Source: BRH-c54 sp965284565
GTDB taxonomy: Bacteria; Bacteroidota; Bacteroidia; Flavobacteriales_E; Vicingaceae
Direction of reading: 5' to 3'
Length of the DNA: 64,000 nucleotides
Assembly: GCA_965284565.1 (NCBI GenBank)
Contig: OZ260100.1
Coordinates: 2,418,001 to 2,482,000, forward strand
Numbering within the stretch: position 1 is the stretch's first letter; the number at the start of each line of letters is the position of its first letter. This document shows, in pieces, positions 8,129 to 17,258 of the stretch. The notes beneath the pieces are model-generated. The model was not told the origin of the DNA and made no database searches. It was given only the letters and a program-made list of their open reading frames with translations. A program made the translations under genes and the position numbers.

Positions 8129-9925
8129 ATGAAACAGTTTTTTAAAATTATGCTAGCTTCCATTGCAGCAATGATAGTAATGGGTGCTTTGTTTTTCTTT
8201 ATTACATTTGGAATTATAGGAAGTTTAATTTCTTCATCTGAATCTGATAAAGAAGTAAAAATTAAAGATAACTCAGTAATGCACATTAAATTTTCTGAGC
8301 CAATTCCAGATAGGACTTCTGAAAATCCATTTGAAAATTTTGATTTTGGAAAAATGCAACCTTCTAAACAATTAGGGTTAGATAAAATTCTTAAAACTAT
8401 TGAAAAGGCTAAAGCTGATGATAGAATTAAAGGAATTTATTTAGATTTAAATGTGGTAAATGGTGGGATGGCTACTGTTGAGGAGATTAGAAATGCCTTG
8501 GAAGATTTTAAATCTACCGGAAAATGGATAGTAAGTTATTCAGAAATTTATACTCAAAAAGGATATTACTTAGCATCAGTTGCAGATAAAATTTATTTGA
8601 ATCCTGCAGGAATGATGGAACTAAGAGGTTTGTCTGCTGAGTTAATGTTCTTTAAAAATGCTTTAGCTAAGTTAGATGTAGATATGCAAGTTATTCGTCA
8701 TGGTAAATTTAAAAGTGCAGTTGAACCATTTATGTTAGAAAAAATGAGTGAATCTAACAGAAATCAAATGCAGTTAATTTTAAATACTACTTGGGGAAGT
8801 ATGTTGGAAAAAATTGCTGCATCAAGAAAAATAAGCATTGAAAAAATTAATGAATTGGCTAATGGAATTAAAATACAGAAAGCTATAGATGCTAAAAATG
8901 AAGGTTTTGTTGATGAAATAATGTATAAAGATGAATTACTTGATATGTTTAAAGAAAAATTAGAGGTAGCAAGTTATGAAGATCTTAATTTTATTGAACT
9001 AGGTAAATATTTATCGGCTAGTAAAGATCCTTTAAAAGAATTAAAAGAAAAAACAACAGAACCTAACCCTAACCAAATTGCTGTGGTTTATGCCAGTGGT
9101 GATATTGTTAGTGGTAAAGGAGAAAAAGATCAAATGGGTTCTGAAACAATTTCTAAAGCTATTAGAGAAGCTCGTTTAGACAGTAATGTAAAAGCAATTG
9201 TGTTAAGAGTTAATTCTCCAGGAGGAAGCGCTATGGCTTCGGATGTTATGTGGAGAGAAGTTATTTTGGCTAAAAAAGTAAAACCTGTTGTAGTTTCTAT
9301 GGGGAATGTAGCTGCTTCTGGCGGATATTATATTTCTTGTGCTGCTGATAAAATTGTTGCTGATGAAAAAACAATAACAGGTTCAATAGGTGTTTTTGGT
9401 TTAATTCCTAATGCTCAAGGGTTTTTCAATAATAAATTGGGAATTACTTTTGATACAGTTAAAACCAATACTCATGCTGATATGTTAACCATCTTTAGAC
9501 CATTAACCCAAGAAGAAAAAGACATTATACAAATTGGAGTTGAAAACATCTATGATGATTTTATTACTAAAGTAGCCGAAGGTAGAGGAATGACTAAAGA
9601 ACAAGTTGATTCTATTGGTCAGGGTAGAGTTTGGACAGGTATTGATGCTAAAAAGATTGGTTTAGTGGATGAAATAGGAGGTATAAATAAAGCAATAGAA
9701 ATAGCTAAAGGCTTAGCAAAAATGGATGACTATACTTTAACAGCATATCCAAAGGCTGAGAAAAACCCGTTTAATGAACTATTAATTACTTTGTCGGGTG
9801 ATATGGAAGCTTATTTTATGAAAAAACAAATGGGTGAAGGTTATAAATATTACCGAGCTGTTGAAAGATTATCTACTCAGCAAGGAATTTTAACAAGAAT
9901 GCCTTATGAAATAGAAATTCATTAA
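8129..9925 (+). CDS. sppA: Signal peptide peptidase SppA, 67K type
   Basis: A membrane-anchored serine protease that degrades cleaved signal peptides. The 598 residues form the tandem-domain (67K) arrangement. There is one N-terminal transmembrane helix (about 8-32). The N-terminal half holds the general-base Lys195 in 'GKFKSAVEPF' (equivalent to Lys209 of E. coli SppA), and the C-terminal half the nucleophile Ser397 in 'AASGGYYIS' (equivalent to Ser409), preceded by 'NSPGGSAMASD'. The Lys-Ser dyad is therefore complete. It is convergent with the TMTC-like gene, with which it shares a terminator hairpin. Confidence 0.95.
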   Translation: MKQFFKIMLASIAAMIVMGALFFFITFGIIGSLISSSESDKEVKIKDNSVMHIKFSEPIPDRTSENPFENFDFGKMQPSKQLGLDKILKTIEKAKADDRIKGIYLDLNVVNGGMATVEEIRNALEDFKSTGKWIVSYSEIYTQKGYYLASVADKIYLNPAGMMELRGLSAELMFFKNALAKLDVDMQVIRHGKFKSAVEPFMLEKMSESNRNQMQLILNTTWGSMLEKIAASRKISIEKINELANGIKIQKAIDAKNEGFVDEIMYKDELLDMFKEKLEVASYEDLNFIELGKYLSASKDPLKELKEKTTEPNPNQIAVVYASGDIVSGKGEKDQMGSETISKAIREARLDSNVKAIVLRVNSPGGSAMASDVMWREVILAKKVKPVVVSMGNVAASGGYYISCAADKIVADEKTITGSIGVFGLIPNAQGFFNNKLGITFDTVKTNTHADMLTIFRPLTQEEKDIIQIGVENIYDDFITKVAEGRGMTKEQVDSIGQGRVWTGIDAKKIGLVDEIGGINKAIEIAKGLAKMDDYTLTAYPKAEKNPFNELLITLSGDMEAYFMKKQMGEGYKYYRAVERLSTQQGILTRMPYEIEIH

Positions 9926-9948
9926 TTAATAGATTTCTCTAAGAATGT

Positions 9949-9976
9949 AAATAGCCACTAATTTTAGTGGCTATTT
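9949..9976. terminator. Bidirectional terminator shared by sppA and the convergent TMTC-like gene
   Basis: A perfect 11-bp stem (9949-9959 with 9966-9976) with a 6-base loop and T-runs on both strands, 24 bp after the sppA stop. The stop codon (TAG) of the convergent gene at 9971-9973 lies inside the right arm of this stem. Confidence 0.85.
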
Positions 9977-11956
9977 TTGTTTACATACTTCAAAATACTG
10001 CTGAGCTCTTTTTAAATTACCAGAATTCACCAAAAGTGAATGAATGTGAGCACATAGTTGTTTGTCAGAAGGATCTATTTGAAAAGCTTCTTCAAAATAA
10101 TAAATGGTAAATTGATTTCCATCAGGTAAAAGTGAATATAAGTTGGCCAAGCTTACAAAGTAAGCTTTAGATTCAGGAATTTTTTCTTTTAATTTCTCCA
10201 GCAATTGTATGGCATATTCCGCTTTATTAGCATCTCTGGCAATATTCATAAATTTTTCAAAAGTTGCTAAATTTTCAGGAGTTAGTTCTATTACTTTAGC
10301 GTAATGTCTTAAAGCTAAATCGTTCTTGCCGAGTTTATTATAAGAAAATGCTAAATTAGTATGGGCTACTACATAGTTAGAATCCATTGATACAGCTTTA
10401 GAACAATAATAAATAGCTTTCTCATAGTCTTGTAAAAAATTCACATAAACAGACCCCAAATTATTAATAGAAGTTAAGTAAGAGGAATCAATTCTTAAAG
10501 CTTCATTATAGTGATGAATGATTTTTTTAATATCGGTTGGTATCTGGGGATTATTTGGGTTTTTTCTGAGTTCATTAGCAACTTTAGGGTATAAGGTATT
10601 AGCAATTAACGCATGGGCTTTTGCAGATTCGGTAAGATGTTCAATATCATTTTCGTAAAGCGTTAGTTTATCATGCCAATCTGGGTTTCTGGCAATTGTT
10701 CGAGCGGAATAAGCTATAGAAATAACGCTAAAAACAAGCAAAAAAGTAGCAGGTAGTTTCACACCAACCGTTTCGGAATTAATATCAACTTTAAATATTT
10801 TGAGCAATAAAAGACCAAGAACTATACAAAAACCTATAGAAAAAATATAAGTAAACCTATCTGCCACTATTCCCACAATAGGGAAAAACAGATTAATTAC
10901 TCCTAACATTACTCCAAACCAAGTAACTATTCCTAATCCGATTACTTTTCTTTTTAAGAATTGTATGAATCCATAAACACCAACGGGAACAAAAAAGATA
11001 ATGGCTGCCCAAACTTGCCAATTAGAGAAAGTTGCCATCGGTATTTGATTGTAGCCATAGTAAAAAGAGAGGTTAACAGGGTAAATTAACATTTCTAAAT
11101 AAAACCAAGCGGAATAAAGTGCTACTAATATTCTATCAAAAAAATCACCTTCGTAAACTAATGGGTTTTCAAAAAACAATAATTTACGATTAGCTTCACC
11201 GCTTAATAAGCCTTGTTTTATAGAAATGAAAATTGTTATAGCAAAACATAATGAAAATAATATGATACCACTTTTCTTTAAATCAGCTTTTATAAAATAA
11301 AGTACAGTAGGCAATAAGCCTAAAATTGCCATGGCATTTCTTTTTGATAAAAATGCAAAAATAGTAGCTAATATAGCAAACAGTATGTATTTTAGTTGGT
11401 TAGTATTAAAGTATTTTACAAAATAAATTAAGGATAAAATAATGCCTAAAAGCATAAACAGCTCATCTCTACTTTTAATATTAGCCACCGGTTCTGTATG
11501 TAAAGGATGTATTAGAAATAATGTTGTTATTAACAGTGGAAGTAAGACATTGTATTCTTTAAAAACGTTTTGGAGTAACGAAAAGAGTAATATACAAGTA
11601 AGTATGTATAGTAGTAGATTAATAAAATGACTGATATTCGCTTGAGTTAATAAGTCATTTTTTTCTTTTTCTTGTTTAGTTTGGCTGGCAGGTAACTTCC
11701 CAAAAAGTTGTTTCTCTAAAGCAAAAGAGGAAGTTACCATTGGTCGATATTCGTATTCTTGTTTTCCAACAGCATACCTCGATTTAAAAATTTGAGGAAT
11801 AGCTTTTACACCGTGAGACACTAATATGTTATCAGCTACCATATCATCATCTAATGCATATTCATTGTTAAGACTGTTTCCGTAAAGAATAAAAGCTAAA
11901 ACAGTAAATAAGATATAAATCTTTCGGTTAGTAATTATGGATAAATTTAGTTTCAT
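9971..11956 (-). CDS. TMTC-like membrane glycosyltransferase (GT-C type) with C-terminal TPR repeats
   Basis: A 661-residue protein. About 11 hydrophobic segments fill residues 10-430. The first loop has the acidic pair of 'EYALDDDMV' (about 33-41), as expected for the catalytic Asp of GT-C enzymes. Further on is 'HPLHTEPVANIKSRDEL', a hallmark of the TMTC family of lipid-phosphate-mannose-dependent O-mannosyltransferases. The C-terminal third (about 440-660) consists of TPR-like repeats such as 'INNLGSVYVNFLQDYEKAI'. The eukaryotic family glycosylates cadherin-type domains; bacterial substrates are not known to me. A paralogue lies at 27083-29089. Gap to the upstream SGNH gene is 27 bp on the same strand, so co-transcription with the acyltransferase genes is likely. 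Confidence 0.8.
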   Translation of the reverse strand: MKLNLSIITNRKIYILFTVLAFILYGNSLNNEYALDDDMVADNILVSHGVKAIPQIFKSRYAVGKQEYEYRPMVTSSFALEKQLFGKLPASQTKQEKEKNDLLTQANISHFINLLLYILTCILLFSLLQNVFKEYNVLLPLLITTLFLIHPLHTEPVANIKSRDELFMLLGIILSLIYFVKYFNTNQLKYILFAILATIFAFLSKRNAMAILGLLPTVLYFIKADLKKSGIILFSLCFAITIFISIKQGLLSGEANRKLLFFENPLVYEGDFFDRILVALYSAWFYLEMLIYPVNLSFYYGYNQIPMATFSNWQVWAAIIFFVPVGVYGFIQFLKRKVIGLGIVTWFGVMLGVINLFFPIVGIVADRFTYIFSIGFCIVLGLLLLKIFKVDINSETVGVKLPATFLLVFSVISIAYSARTIARNPDWHDKLTLYENDIEHLTESAKAHALIANTLYPKVANELRKNPNNPQIPTDIKKIIHHYNEALRIDSSYLTSINNLGSVYVNFLQDYEKAIYYCSKAVSMDSNYVVAHTNLAFSYNKLGKNDLALRHYAKVIELTPENLATFEKFMNIARDANKAEYAIQLLEKLKEKIPESKAYFVSLANLYSLLPDGNQFTIYYFEEAFQIDPSDKQLCAHIHSLLVNSGNLKRAQQYFEVCKQK

Positions 11957-11983
11957 TATAGGTTAAAAGTAAAAGTAAATTTT

Positions 11984-12922
11984 TTATTTTTCATTAAATT
12001 CATTAATGATTTTGTTTTTTAATACTGTTGTAAAAGCAGTTTTACCATGTTCATTCATATGATGGGAATCAAAAAAATAATCATGTCTAGTTAAATATTT
12101 GTCTTCAAAATTCCAAATAGGAATATTATATTCTAATAAGATTTTATCTTGAAGTGGATATTGGAGCATTTCTTCTCCACAAAGATTTTTAAGCGTATTT
12201 AAATAATAATCAGTAACAGGATACTTAATTCCTATAACTTTTATTTGATGAGATTGGCATAGTTCAATGGTCTTTCTAAAATAGATTAAAGCGTCTTCAT
12301 AATATAGGTTTTCCGGATTGTTAGATAATAACTTGTGTTTAATAAATAATTCTGTATTAACCTGCTTTTGTATATCAGAAAAATTAGAGAATTTTTGTAG
12401 TCCTCTTTTTGTTTTAACTTTATTATTTTTTTTAATAACACTTTTTATTTCTATATAAGGAAATAATTGATATGCAACTGATTTTAGGTATCTTTCATTG
12501 TTAATAACATCCTCTTCTAATAATTCAGAATAGTTAACATAATTATTGTAAAAAAATTGATTTTCTGCATACCTAAAGTAATTAGCCGAAAACCTAGAAA
12601 TATCCGCTTGTAAAAACACGTACTCAGGTTTTAGTTGGAGTTCTTCTAAAACATATTTTAACCTATAATAAGTTAAAATAGGACCCTCTCCAAAAAAGGT
12701 AAGTTTAAAAGAATTATTAATTTCATTTTCATTAATAGACCTAGTTGGATGAGAATCTCCTGTAAATAAGAATTTTGGTGCTTCTTTTAGACTTTCAAAA
12801 TGTTTTTGGTTTTCAACTAAAGAACTTGTTTTTGAAGTGATTATAAAAAACATCGCTACCATTGCAGCATGGAGAAGCAGAAATGTGATTAAAAAAAGTA
12901 TTATTTTTCGTTTATAAGTCAT
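11984..12922 (-). CDS. SGNH-hydrolase-like protein, partner of the MBOAT acyltransferase
   Basis: A 312-residue protein with one N-terminal membrane anchor (about residues 7-29) and an extracytoplasmic domain. The block I motif 'FTGDSHPTRS' (Gly-Asp-Ser, about 53-62) and the C-terminal 'FFDSHHMNEHG' (Asp-x-x-His) supply the expected SGNH Ser and Asp/His residues. Its start overlaps the MBOAT stop by one base (TAATG), so translation is probably coupled. MBOAT plus SGNH pairs, such as AlgI with AlgJ/AlgX or PatA/PatB, O-acetylate polysaccharides in the periplasm; this pair most likely does the same for a surface glycan. The acceptor is unknown. Confidence 0.75.
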   Translation of the reverse strand: MTYKRKIILFLITFLLLHAAMVAMFFIITSKTSSLVENQKHFESLKEAPKFLFTGDSHPTRSINENEINNSFKLTFFGEGPILTYYRLKYVLEELQLKPEYVFLQADISRFSANYFRYAENQFFYNNYVNYSELLEEDVINNERYLKSVAYQLFPYIEIKSVIKKNNKVKTKRGLQKFSNFSDIQKQVNTELFIKHKLLSNNPENLYYEDALIYFRKTIELCQSHQIKVIGIKYPVTDYYLNTLKNLCGEEMLQYPLQDKILLEYNIPIWNFEDKYLTRHDYFFDSHHMNEHGKTAFTTVLKNKIINEFNEK

Positions 12923-14355
12923 TAAAATCTAAAATAATAAAAACTAGCACTTTCATTAATTGAAAATACTAAAATAGTAACTATCATTAGTACATAAAAA
13001 AGAATTCTAATATAATTGTTTTTTATACTTGAGAATGGGTGAAACTTCCCATCTTTTGAAAAGTAATTAATAGATTCGGTTACTAAAATTGCTACTCCGA
13101 CAATCGCTATTAATTCAAAGCTAGGATTAAAATCTCCATAAAAGTTAGTTACTTTTTTAATGATAGTTAATGATTCATTAAAATCTGAAGCTCTAAAGAA
13201 AATTCCTAATGTAAGAAATGATGTTACCGTAGTAAGTTTAAAAATGAATCTTGGAATAATTCTGTTTTTAGTAAAATTAATTTGCTTAAAAAATTTTAAT
13301 CGTACATTTTTGGTAGCATAATCAATAATCATATATATACCCGCTAATAAACCAAAAAAGAAAAAATTATATGATGCTCCATGCCATAAACCAATAATAA
13401 TAAAAACAAATAGTACATTAAAAAGTGTTCTCAGAGTATTATTTCTTACAACACCCCCCATTGGATTAAATATATACAACTTTACCCACCTTGACAATGT
13501 TGCATGCCACCTTGTCCATATTTCTCTGACATTTATTGATGAAAATGGTTTAAAGAAGTTTTGACTTAATTCAATTCCAAAATATCTTGCAGAACCCATT
13601 GCAATGTCGCAATAGGCAGAAAAATCATTATATAAAAAGTATATAAAGGCTAAGAGGGCTAAATAAATTTCAAATCCGCTTGTTGTAGAAGAATCAATTT
13701 TATTAAAAACATTATTTACAAAAATTACCAAATTATCTGCAATAACTATTTTCTTGAAAAAACCTAAAAGAATTAGTTTACTTCCTTCAGAAAAATTTAT
13801 CCAACTTAAGGTTATTTTGTTTTTAAATTGAGGGATTAAAAAACCGGGAGATTCTATTGGTCCAGCAACCAATTGTGGAAAAAATGAAATATAAAGAGCA
13901 AAATGCCCTAAATGAGTTTCTCTTTTTATTCTACCTTTATACACATCAACAATATAACTAATGCCCTGAAAAGTGTAAAAAGAAATACCAATTGGCAGAA
14001 TTAGACTTCCGAAAGACCAATTAATTGTGGCTTTATTACCTGTAAATAATGCCATTGTATCATTTATAATTTGATAGAACCATTCAAAATATTTAAAAAA
14101 TAATAGATGAGAAAGTACTAAGATTATTCCTATAACAAGAATGGATTTGGATTTTTTGTTATAAAGTAGATATCCCGAAAAATAGGCTATTAATGTTATG
14201 CTAAACATTAATAGCAAAAATGTGGGTTCATAAAAACCATAAAAAAAATAACTTGCTAATAATAATAAAGACCACCTATATTTATGATGAATTAAATAAT
14301 ATGCACCTACAACTAAAGGCAAAAATAATATGTACCAAATGGTATTAAATCCCAT
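12922..14355 (-). CDS. MBOAT family O-acyltransferase (AlgI-like)
   Basis: A 477-residue polytopic protein of the membrane-bound O-acyltransferase family. Residues 160-180 read 'FFPQLVAGPIESPGFLIPQF', a strong AlgI/DltB signature, and the conserved catalytic His sits in 'GLWHGASYNFFFFGLLAG' (about 321-338). 'IWTRWHATLSRWV' (about 285-297) is the second family motif. It would pass acetyl groups across the inner membrane to the SGNH partner encoded directly downstream, for O-acetylation of an exported glycan. It sits 1 bp after a sulfotransferase gene, so one transcript may carry both sulfation and acetylation functions. Confidence 0.9.
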   Translation of the reverse strand: MGFNTIWYILFLPLVVGAYYLIHHKYRWSLLLLASYFFYGFYEPTFLLLMFSITLIAYFSGYLLYNKKSKSILVIGIILVLSHLLFFKYFEWFYQIINDTMALFTGNKATINWSFGSLILPIGISFYTFQGISYIVDVYKGRIKRETHLGHFALYISFFPQLVAGPIESPGFLIPQFKNKITLSWINFSEGSKLILLGFFKKIVIADNLVIFVNNVFNKIDSSTTSGFEIYLALLAFIYFLYNDFSAYCDIAMGSARYFGIELSQNFFKPFSSINVREIWTRWHATLSRWVKLYIFNPMGGVVRNNTLRTLFNVLFVFIIIGLWHGASYNFFFFGLLAGIYMIIDYATKNVRLKFFKQINFTKNRIIPRFIFKLTTVTSFLTLGIFFRASDFNESLTIIKKVTNFYGDFNPSFELIAIVGVAILVTESINYFSKDGKFHPFSSIKNNYIRILFYVLMIVTILVFSINESASFYYFRF

Positions 14356-14356
14356 A

Positions 14357-15391
14357 TTAACTTCTAAAAATAATTTTTTTCAATTTGTAAGGAAGGGAGT
14401 AATAAGGAAAATAATATAGTATAACAGAAAGCCTAAATAAAGGATAGATTGTTACAATTCTTAAATAACCCCAAATTTTTTCTACTAGATTAGCTTTTGA
14501 AAAACTCATATAATTAAACTTTTTCGCAGTTTTAGAACAAATGGTTTCTATTAGAATTAAATCTTGATTAGAAAATTTATCTTTCCAATAATTAATTCTT
14601 TCATTGTTTAAAGGCATTCTTAGACGATGATGCATTTCAATTATTTTGTCTTTTGCTGCTTGGGATAAATCTGCTTTTTCAAACTTCTCCATAACTGAGT
14701 TCTCATGGGTATACAGCATTTTTTCGTTAAAAGTAATAGTTAAAAAGTCTGTAATTTTACTCAATGTTTCTTTTGGTTGCTCTACAATATCTTCATATTT
14801 AACTCTTATAAACTTATCGGGGAATTTTTGTTCGTACTTCAGTATTGATGTATAGTATAAGCTCCACGAAGCAGAATACGAAACCATTAGCTTACTTATA
14901 GTGCCTTCAGTATGTTTTCTTCGGGATACAATATTATCTCTATAATCTCGTGTTATAATTATAAATTTTGCATCAGGAAAAAGAGCGATTAAATCTTTAA
15001 CATAAAGGCTATAAACGGGATTTTTGTCAACAAATACTTTTATTTGATTTTTATCTTTAGTAGGATTATTATGGAGGTAAACTTCCTTACAAAGTTCTTG
15101 ATAACTAATGTGGGATTCATTTACATTATATTTTTCCAAAAAACTTAAATCTGGCTTCCAAATACTTTGTGTGTGGTTATGATTTAATGTAAATAGCGTT
15201 TTAAATTCAGCAATTAAGCCACTACCAGAAAGGGTTGAAAGGTTTTTACCAAATAATATAAAATTATTTTCAGGAGCAGCCGAGATGCATGGATTTCCAT
15301 TTAACATATCAGTAAGTAATGTTGTCCCCGATCTTCCAATACCAACAACAAAGCAGGGAGTAATATCTAAGTTATTTTTTTGAGATTTCAT
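14357..15391 (-). CDS. Sulfotransferase family protein (1)
   Basis: 344 residues with the PAPS-binding signature of the sulfotransferase fold: the 5'-phosphosulfate loop 'VGIGRSGTTLLTDML' (about 16-30) and the 3'-phosphate motif 'FIIITRDYRDNIVSR' (about 143-157). It would transfer sulfate from PAPS to a hydroxyl of a glycan, lipid or peptide. Its N-terminal codons overlap the end of the paralogous sulfotransferase by 20 bases, and it ends 1 bp before the MBOAT gene. The paralogue shares the same loop and 'IITRDYRxNI' motif but is diverged elsewhere, so the two probably act on different positions. Substrate unknown; no PAPS-forming genes are in the window. Confidence 0.85.
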   Translation of the reverse strand: MKSQKNNLDITPCFVVGIGRSGTTLLTDMLNGNPCISAAPENNFILFGKNLSTLSGSGLIAEFKTLFTLNHNHTQSIWKPDLSFLEKYNVNESHISYQELCKEVYLHNNPTKDKNQIKVFVDKNPVYSLYVKDLIALFPDAKFIIITRDYRDNIVSRRKHTEGTISKLMVSYSASWSLYYTSILKYEQKFPDKFIRVKYEDIVEQPKETLSKITDFLTITFNEKMLYTHENSVMEKFEKADLSQAAKDKIIEMHHRLRMPLNNERINYWKDKFSNQDLILIETICSKTAKKFNYMSFSKANLVEKIWGYLRIVTIYPLFRLSVILYYFPYYSLPYKLKKIIFRS

Positions 15392-16433
15392 TCCTTACTT
15401 TTTCAATTCGTTCAATATGTTTTTTAAATCTATTTACTTTAAATTTTATAGGTAAATAGAATGTAGTTTCATCCTTTAGTTGTTCAATTAATAACCTAAA
15501 TCTTATGTGAATTGTTTTAATTAATAAGCTTGTCTTTTTTAAAGCGGTTATATTGGTTTGCGGTTTATAGCCAAGCTTTTTACCAAATCTGTTGCAAATA
15601 TAGTCACTTAGAATTAGTTGTTCATAAGCAAGGTTGGTTTTCCAACTATTTAATCTATTTGTGTTTATGGGTTTTGTTAAGTCACTATATTTTTTATTAA
15701 GTCGTTCTGAAGAATGATTTGCTAAATCACCAATAATTGCTTGTTCTTCATTCACCTGTAAATTACTTGTCGAATATTGTTCTATTTTTAAAAAGGAAAA
15801 TATTCGGTTTAATGTATTTTCAGGGTGACTTACTAACTCTTCATATTTAATTTTTAGCACTTGGCTTTCGTATTGTTTTTCAAATTTTAAGGCTTTACTC
15901 ATAAAATAATTCCATCTTATAGCATTATAAGCCACAGAAGGCGGTCGGATATGTACACTTTCTATTCTAGATAAAATATTTGCACGATAATCTCTGGTAA
16001 TAAATATAAATTTTGCATTAGGATTTAATTCTAATAATTTTTTGCAGTAAAGAGTGTTAGAAGGATTTTTATCTATAATTATTGGTGCACTAACAGAATG
16101 ATTTACTTTGTGTTTAAAAAAATTATAGAAATGTTTACAAAGTTCGTGGTAGGTACCAATAAAAGGTTGATGTAAAAAATTATCTTCTTTAGTTAAAGTA
16201 TAATCATAGCCAAAGAAAGGCTGTAACCTGTTAAATAAAAGGTTAAACTCATGAATAAGCAAAAGTTCGGAAGGTTTAAAATAAGTTTTGTTTTTAAATG
16301 AATTATAAAAGAAAGTAACAAAGTAGTTTTCGGGTATGGTGTTGATTTCGGGATGGCTGCCTAAAATAGAAGTTAGTAATGTAGTTCCAGAGCGACCAAT
16401 TCCTATAATATAATTAACTTCTATAATGTTCAT
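15372..16433 (-). CDS. Sulfotransferase family protein (2)
   Basis: 353 residues, homologous to the downstream sulfotransferase. The 5'-phosphosulfate loop is 'IGIGRSGTTLLTSILGSHP' (about 10-28) and the 3'-phosphate motif is 'FIFITRDYRANILSR' (about 145-159). The long C-terminus ends in a basic helical stretch that could lie on the membrane. It is the first gene of the minus-strand run 16433-9971, separated by 78 bp from the hydroxylase gene. A tail overlap of 20 bases with the next gene indicates translational coupling. Acceptor unknown. Confidence 0.85.
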   Translation of the reverse strand: MNIIEVNYIIGIGRSGTTLLTSILGSHPEINTIPENYFVTFFYNSFKNKTYFKPSELLLIHEFNLLFNRLQPFFGYDYTLTKEDNFLHQPFIGTYHELCKHFYNFFKHKVNHSVSAPIIIDKNPSNTLYCKKLLELNPNAKFIFITRDYRANILSRIESVHIRPPSVAYNAIRWNYFMSKALKFEKQYESQVLKIKYEELVSHPENTLNRIFSFLKIEQYSTSNLQVNEEQAIIGDLANHSSERLNKKYSDLTKPINTNRLNSWKTNLAYEQLILSDYICNRFGKKLGYKPQTNITALKKTSLLIKTIHIRFRLLIEQLKDETTFYLPIKFKVNRFKKHIERIEKVRNEISKK

Positions 16434-16511
16434 ATCTACTTTGAGGTAAATAGCTGAATTTTAGCTGCAAGGTAATAATTATTGATGATATTGCTATTAT
16501 CAATAATAAAA

Positions 16512-17258
16512 TCATTTAATTATAAAAGAATGTATTCTAGTAAAAAGATAAACAGATACGGCAAAAGTATTCATCATCCATTTTCTCATAAAAGCTGGAA
16601 CATGGTAAAGTATTGCTGTTTTTTGTAATGTATATTGAATTATAAGGGAAGCTAACATTTGGGCTGAAATCCATTTGGTTTTATGTTGGAATTCTGGTCT
16701 GATAATGTCTAATATTAAAACAATTCTTTTTTCGTTAGTGTTATTCCAGGCTAAATGAAGGTGAGCATCACAAAAAGCAAATGGAACACCTTCATGCCAT
16801 GATGTTTCATTATCAAGTACTTTAAATCCACAGTCAGGTAATTTTGCAGGAACTAAAAGTGGTAAATGAACTCTATACATTGCATTTGAATCTCCTGTAT
16901 GAGGTTTTAACTGAGTTTGTTTACTAAGCTGACTAAATGATGCAGAAACTAAATAAGGTATCTGCTTGATTATGTTTGTGGTAATTGGAAATTTTTTTTG
17001 GTTCTTTTTATAATTCAATAACCAAAATTTAAAAGGTAGTATTTTCCAATTAGTAGGTTGATTTGCAAATGTTTTATTGTAATAAGGAATGAATTTTTGT
17101 TCGTCAGCACTTAGTAACTCCTTTTGAATTGACGGATAGTTGTCTTTTAAAAGTTTATACCAGCTGGTATGTTCAATATCAAAAAAAGGAGGTTCGCTAC
17201 CATTATAAGCACCGTTTGAAGAAAAAGAAAACCATATTTTATTTAAGTCGGACTTCAA
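16512..17258 (-). CDS. Aspartyl/asparaginyl beta-hydroxylase family dioxygenase (1)
   Basis: 248 residues of the 2-oxoglutarate/Fe(II) family exemplified by AspH. The core holds 'KPHTGDSNAMYRVHLPL' (first Fe-binding His, then Arg-x-His that contacts 2-oxoglutarate) and 'FCDAHLHLAWNN' (second Fe-binding His), followed by 'NEKRIVLILDI' with the Arg for the 2-oxoglutarate carboxylate, all within about residues 115-190. The C-terminal 60 residues are hydrophobic and may bind the membrane. Start overlaps the end of the next paralogue by four bases (ATGA). Substrate unknown; bacterial members hydroxylate proteins, lipids or small metabolites. One of three paralogues in 2.3 kb. Confidence 0.85.
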   Translation of the reverse strand: MKSDLNKIWFSFSSNGAYNGSEPPFFDIEHTSWYKLLKDNYPSIQKELLSADEQKFIPYYNKTFANQPTNWKILPFKFWLLNYKKNQKKFPITTNIIKQIPYLVSASFSQLSKQTQLKPHTGDSNAMYRVHLPLLVPAKLPDCGFKVLDNETSWHEGVPFAFCDAHLHLAWNNTNEKRIVLILDIIRPEFQHKTKWISAQMLASLIIQYTLQKTAILYHVPAFMRKWMMNTFAVSVYLFTRIHSFIIK

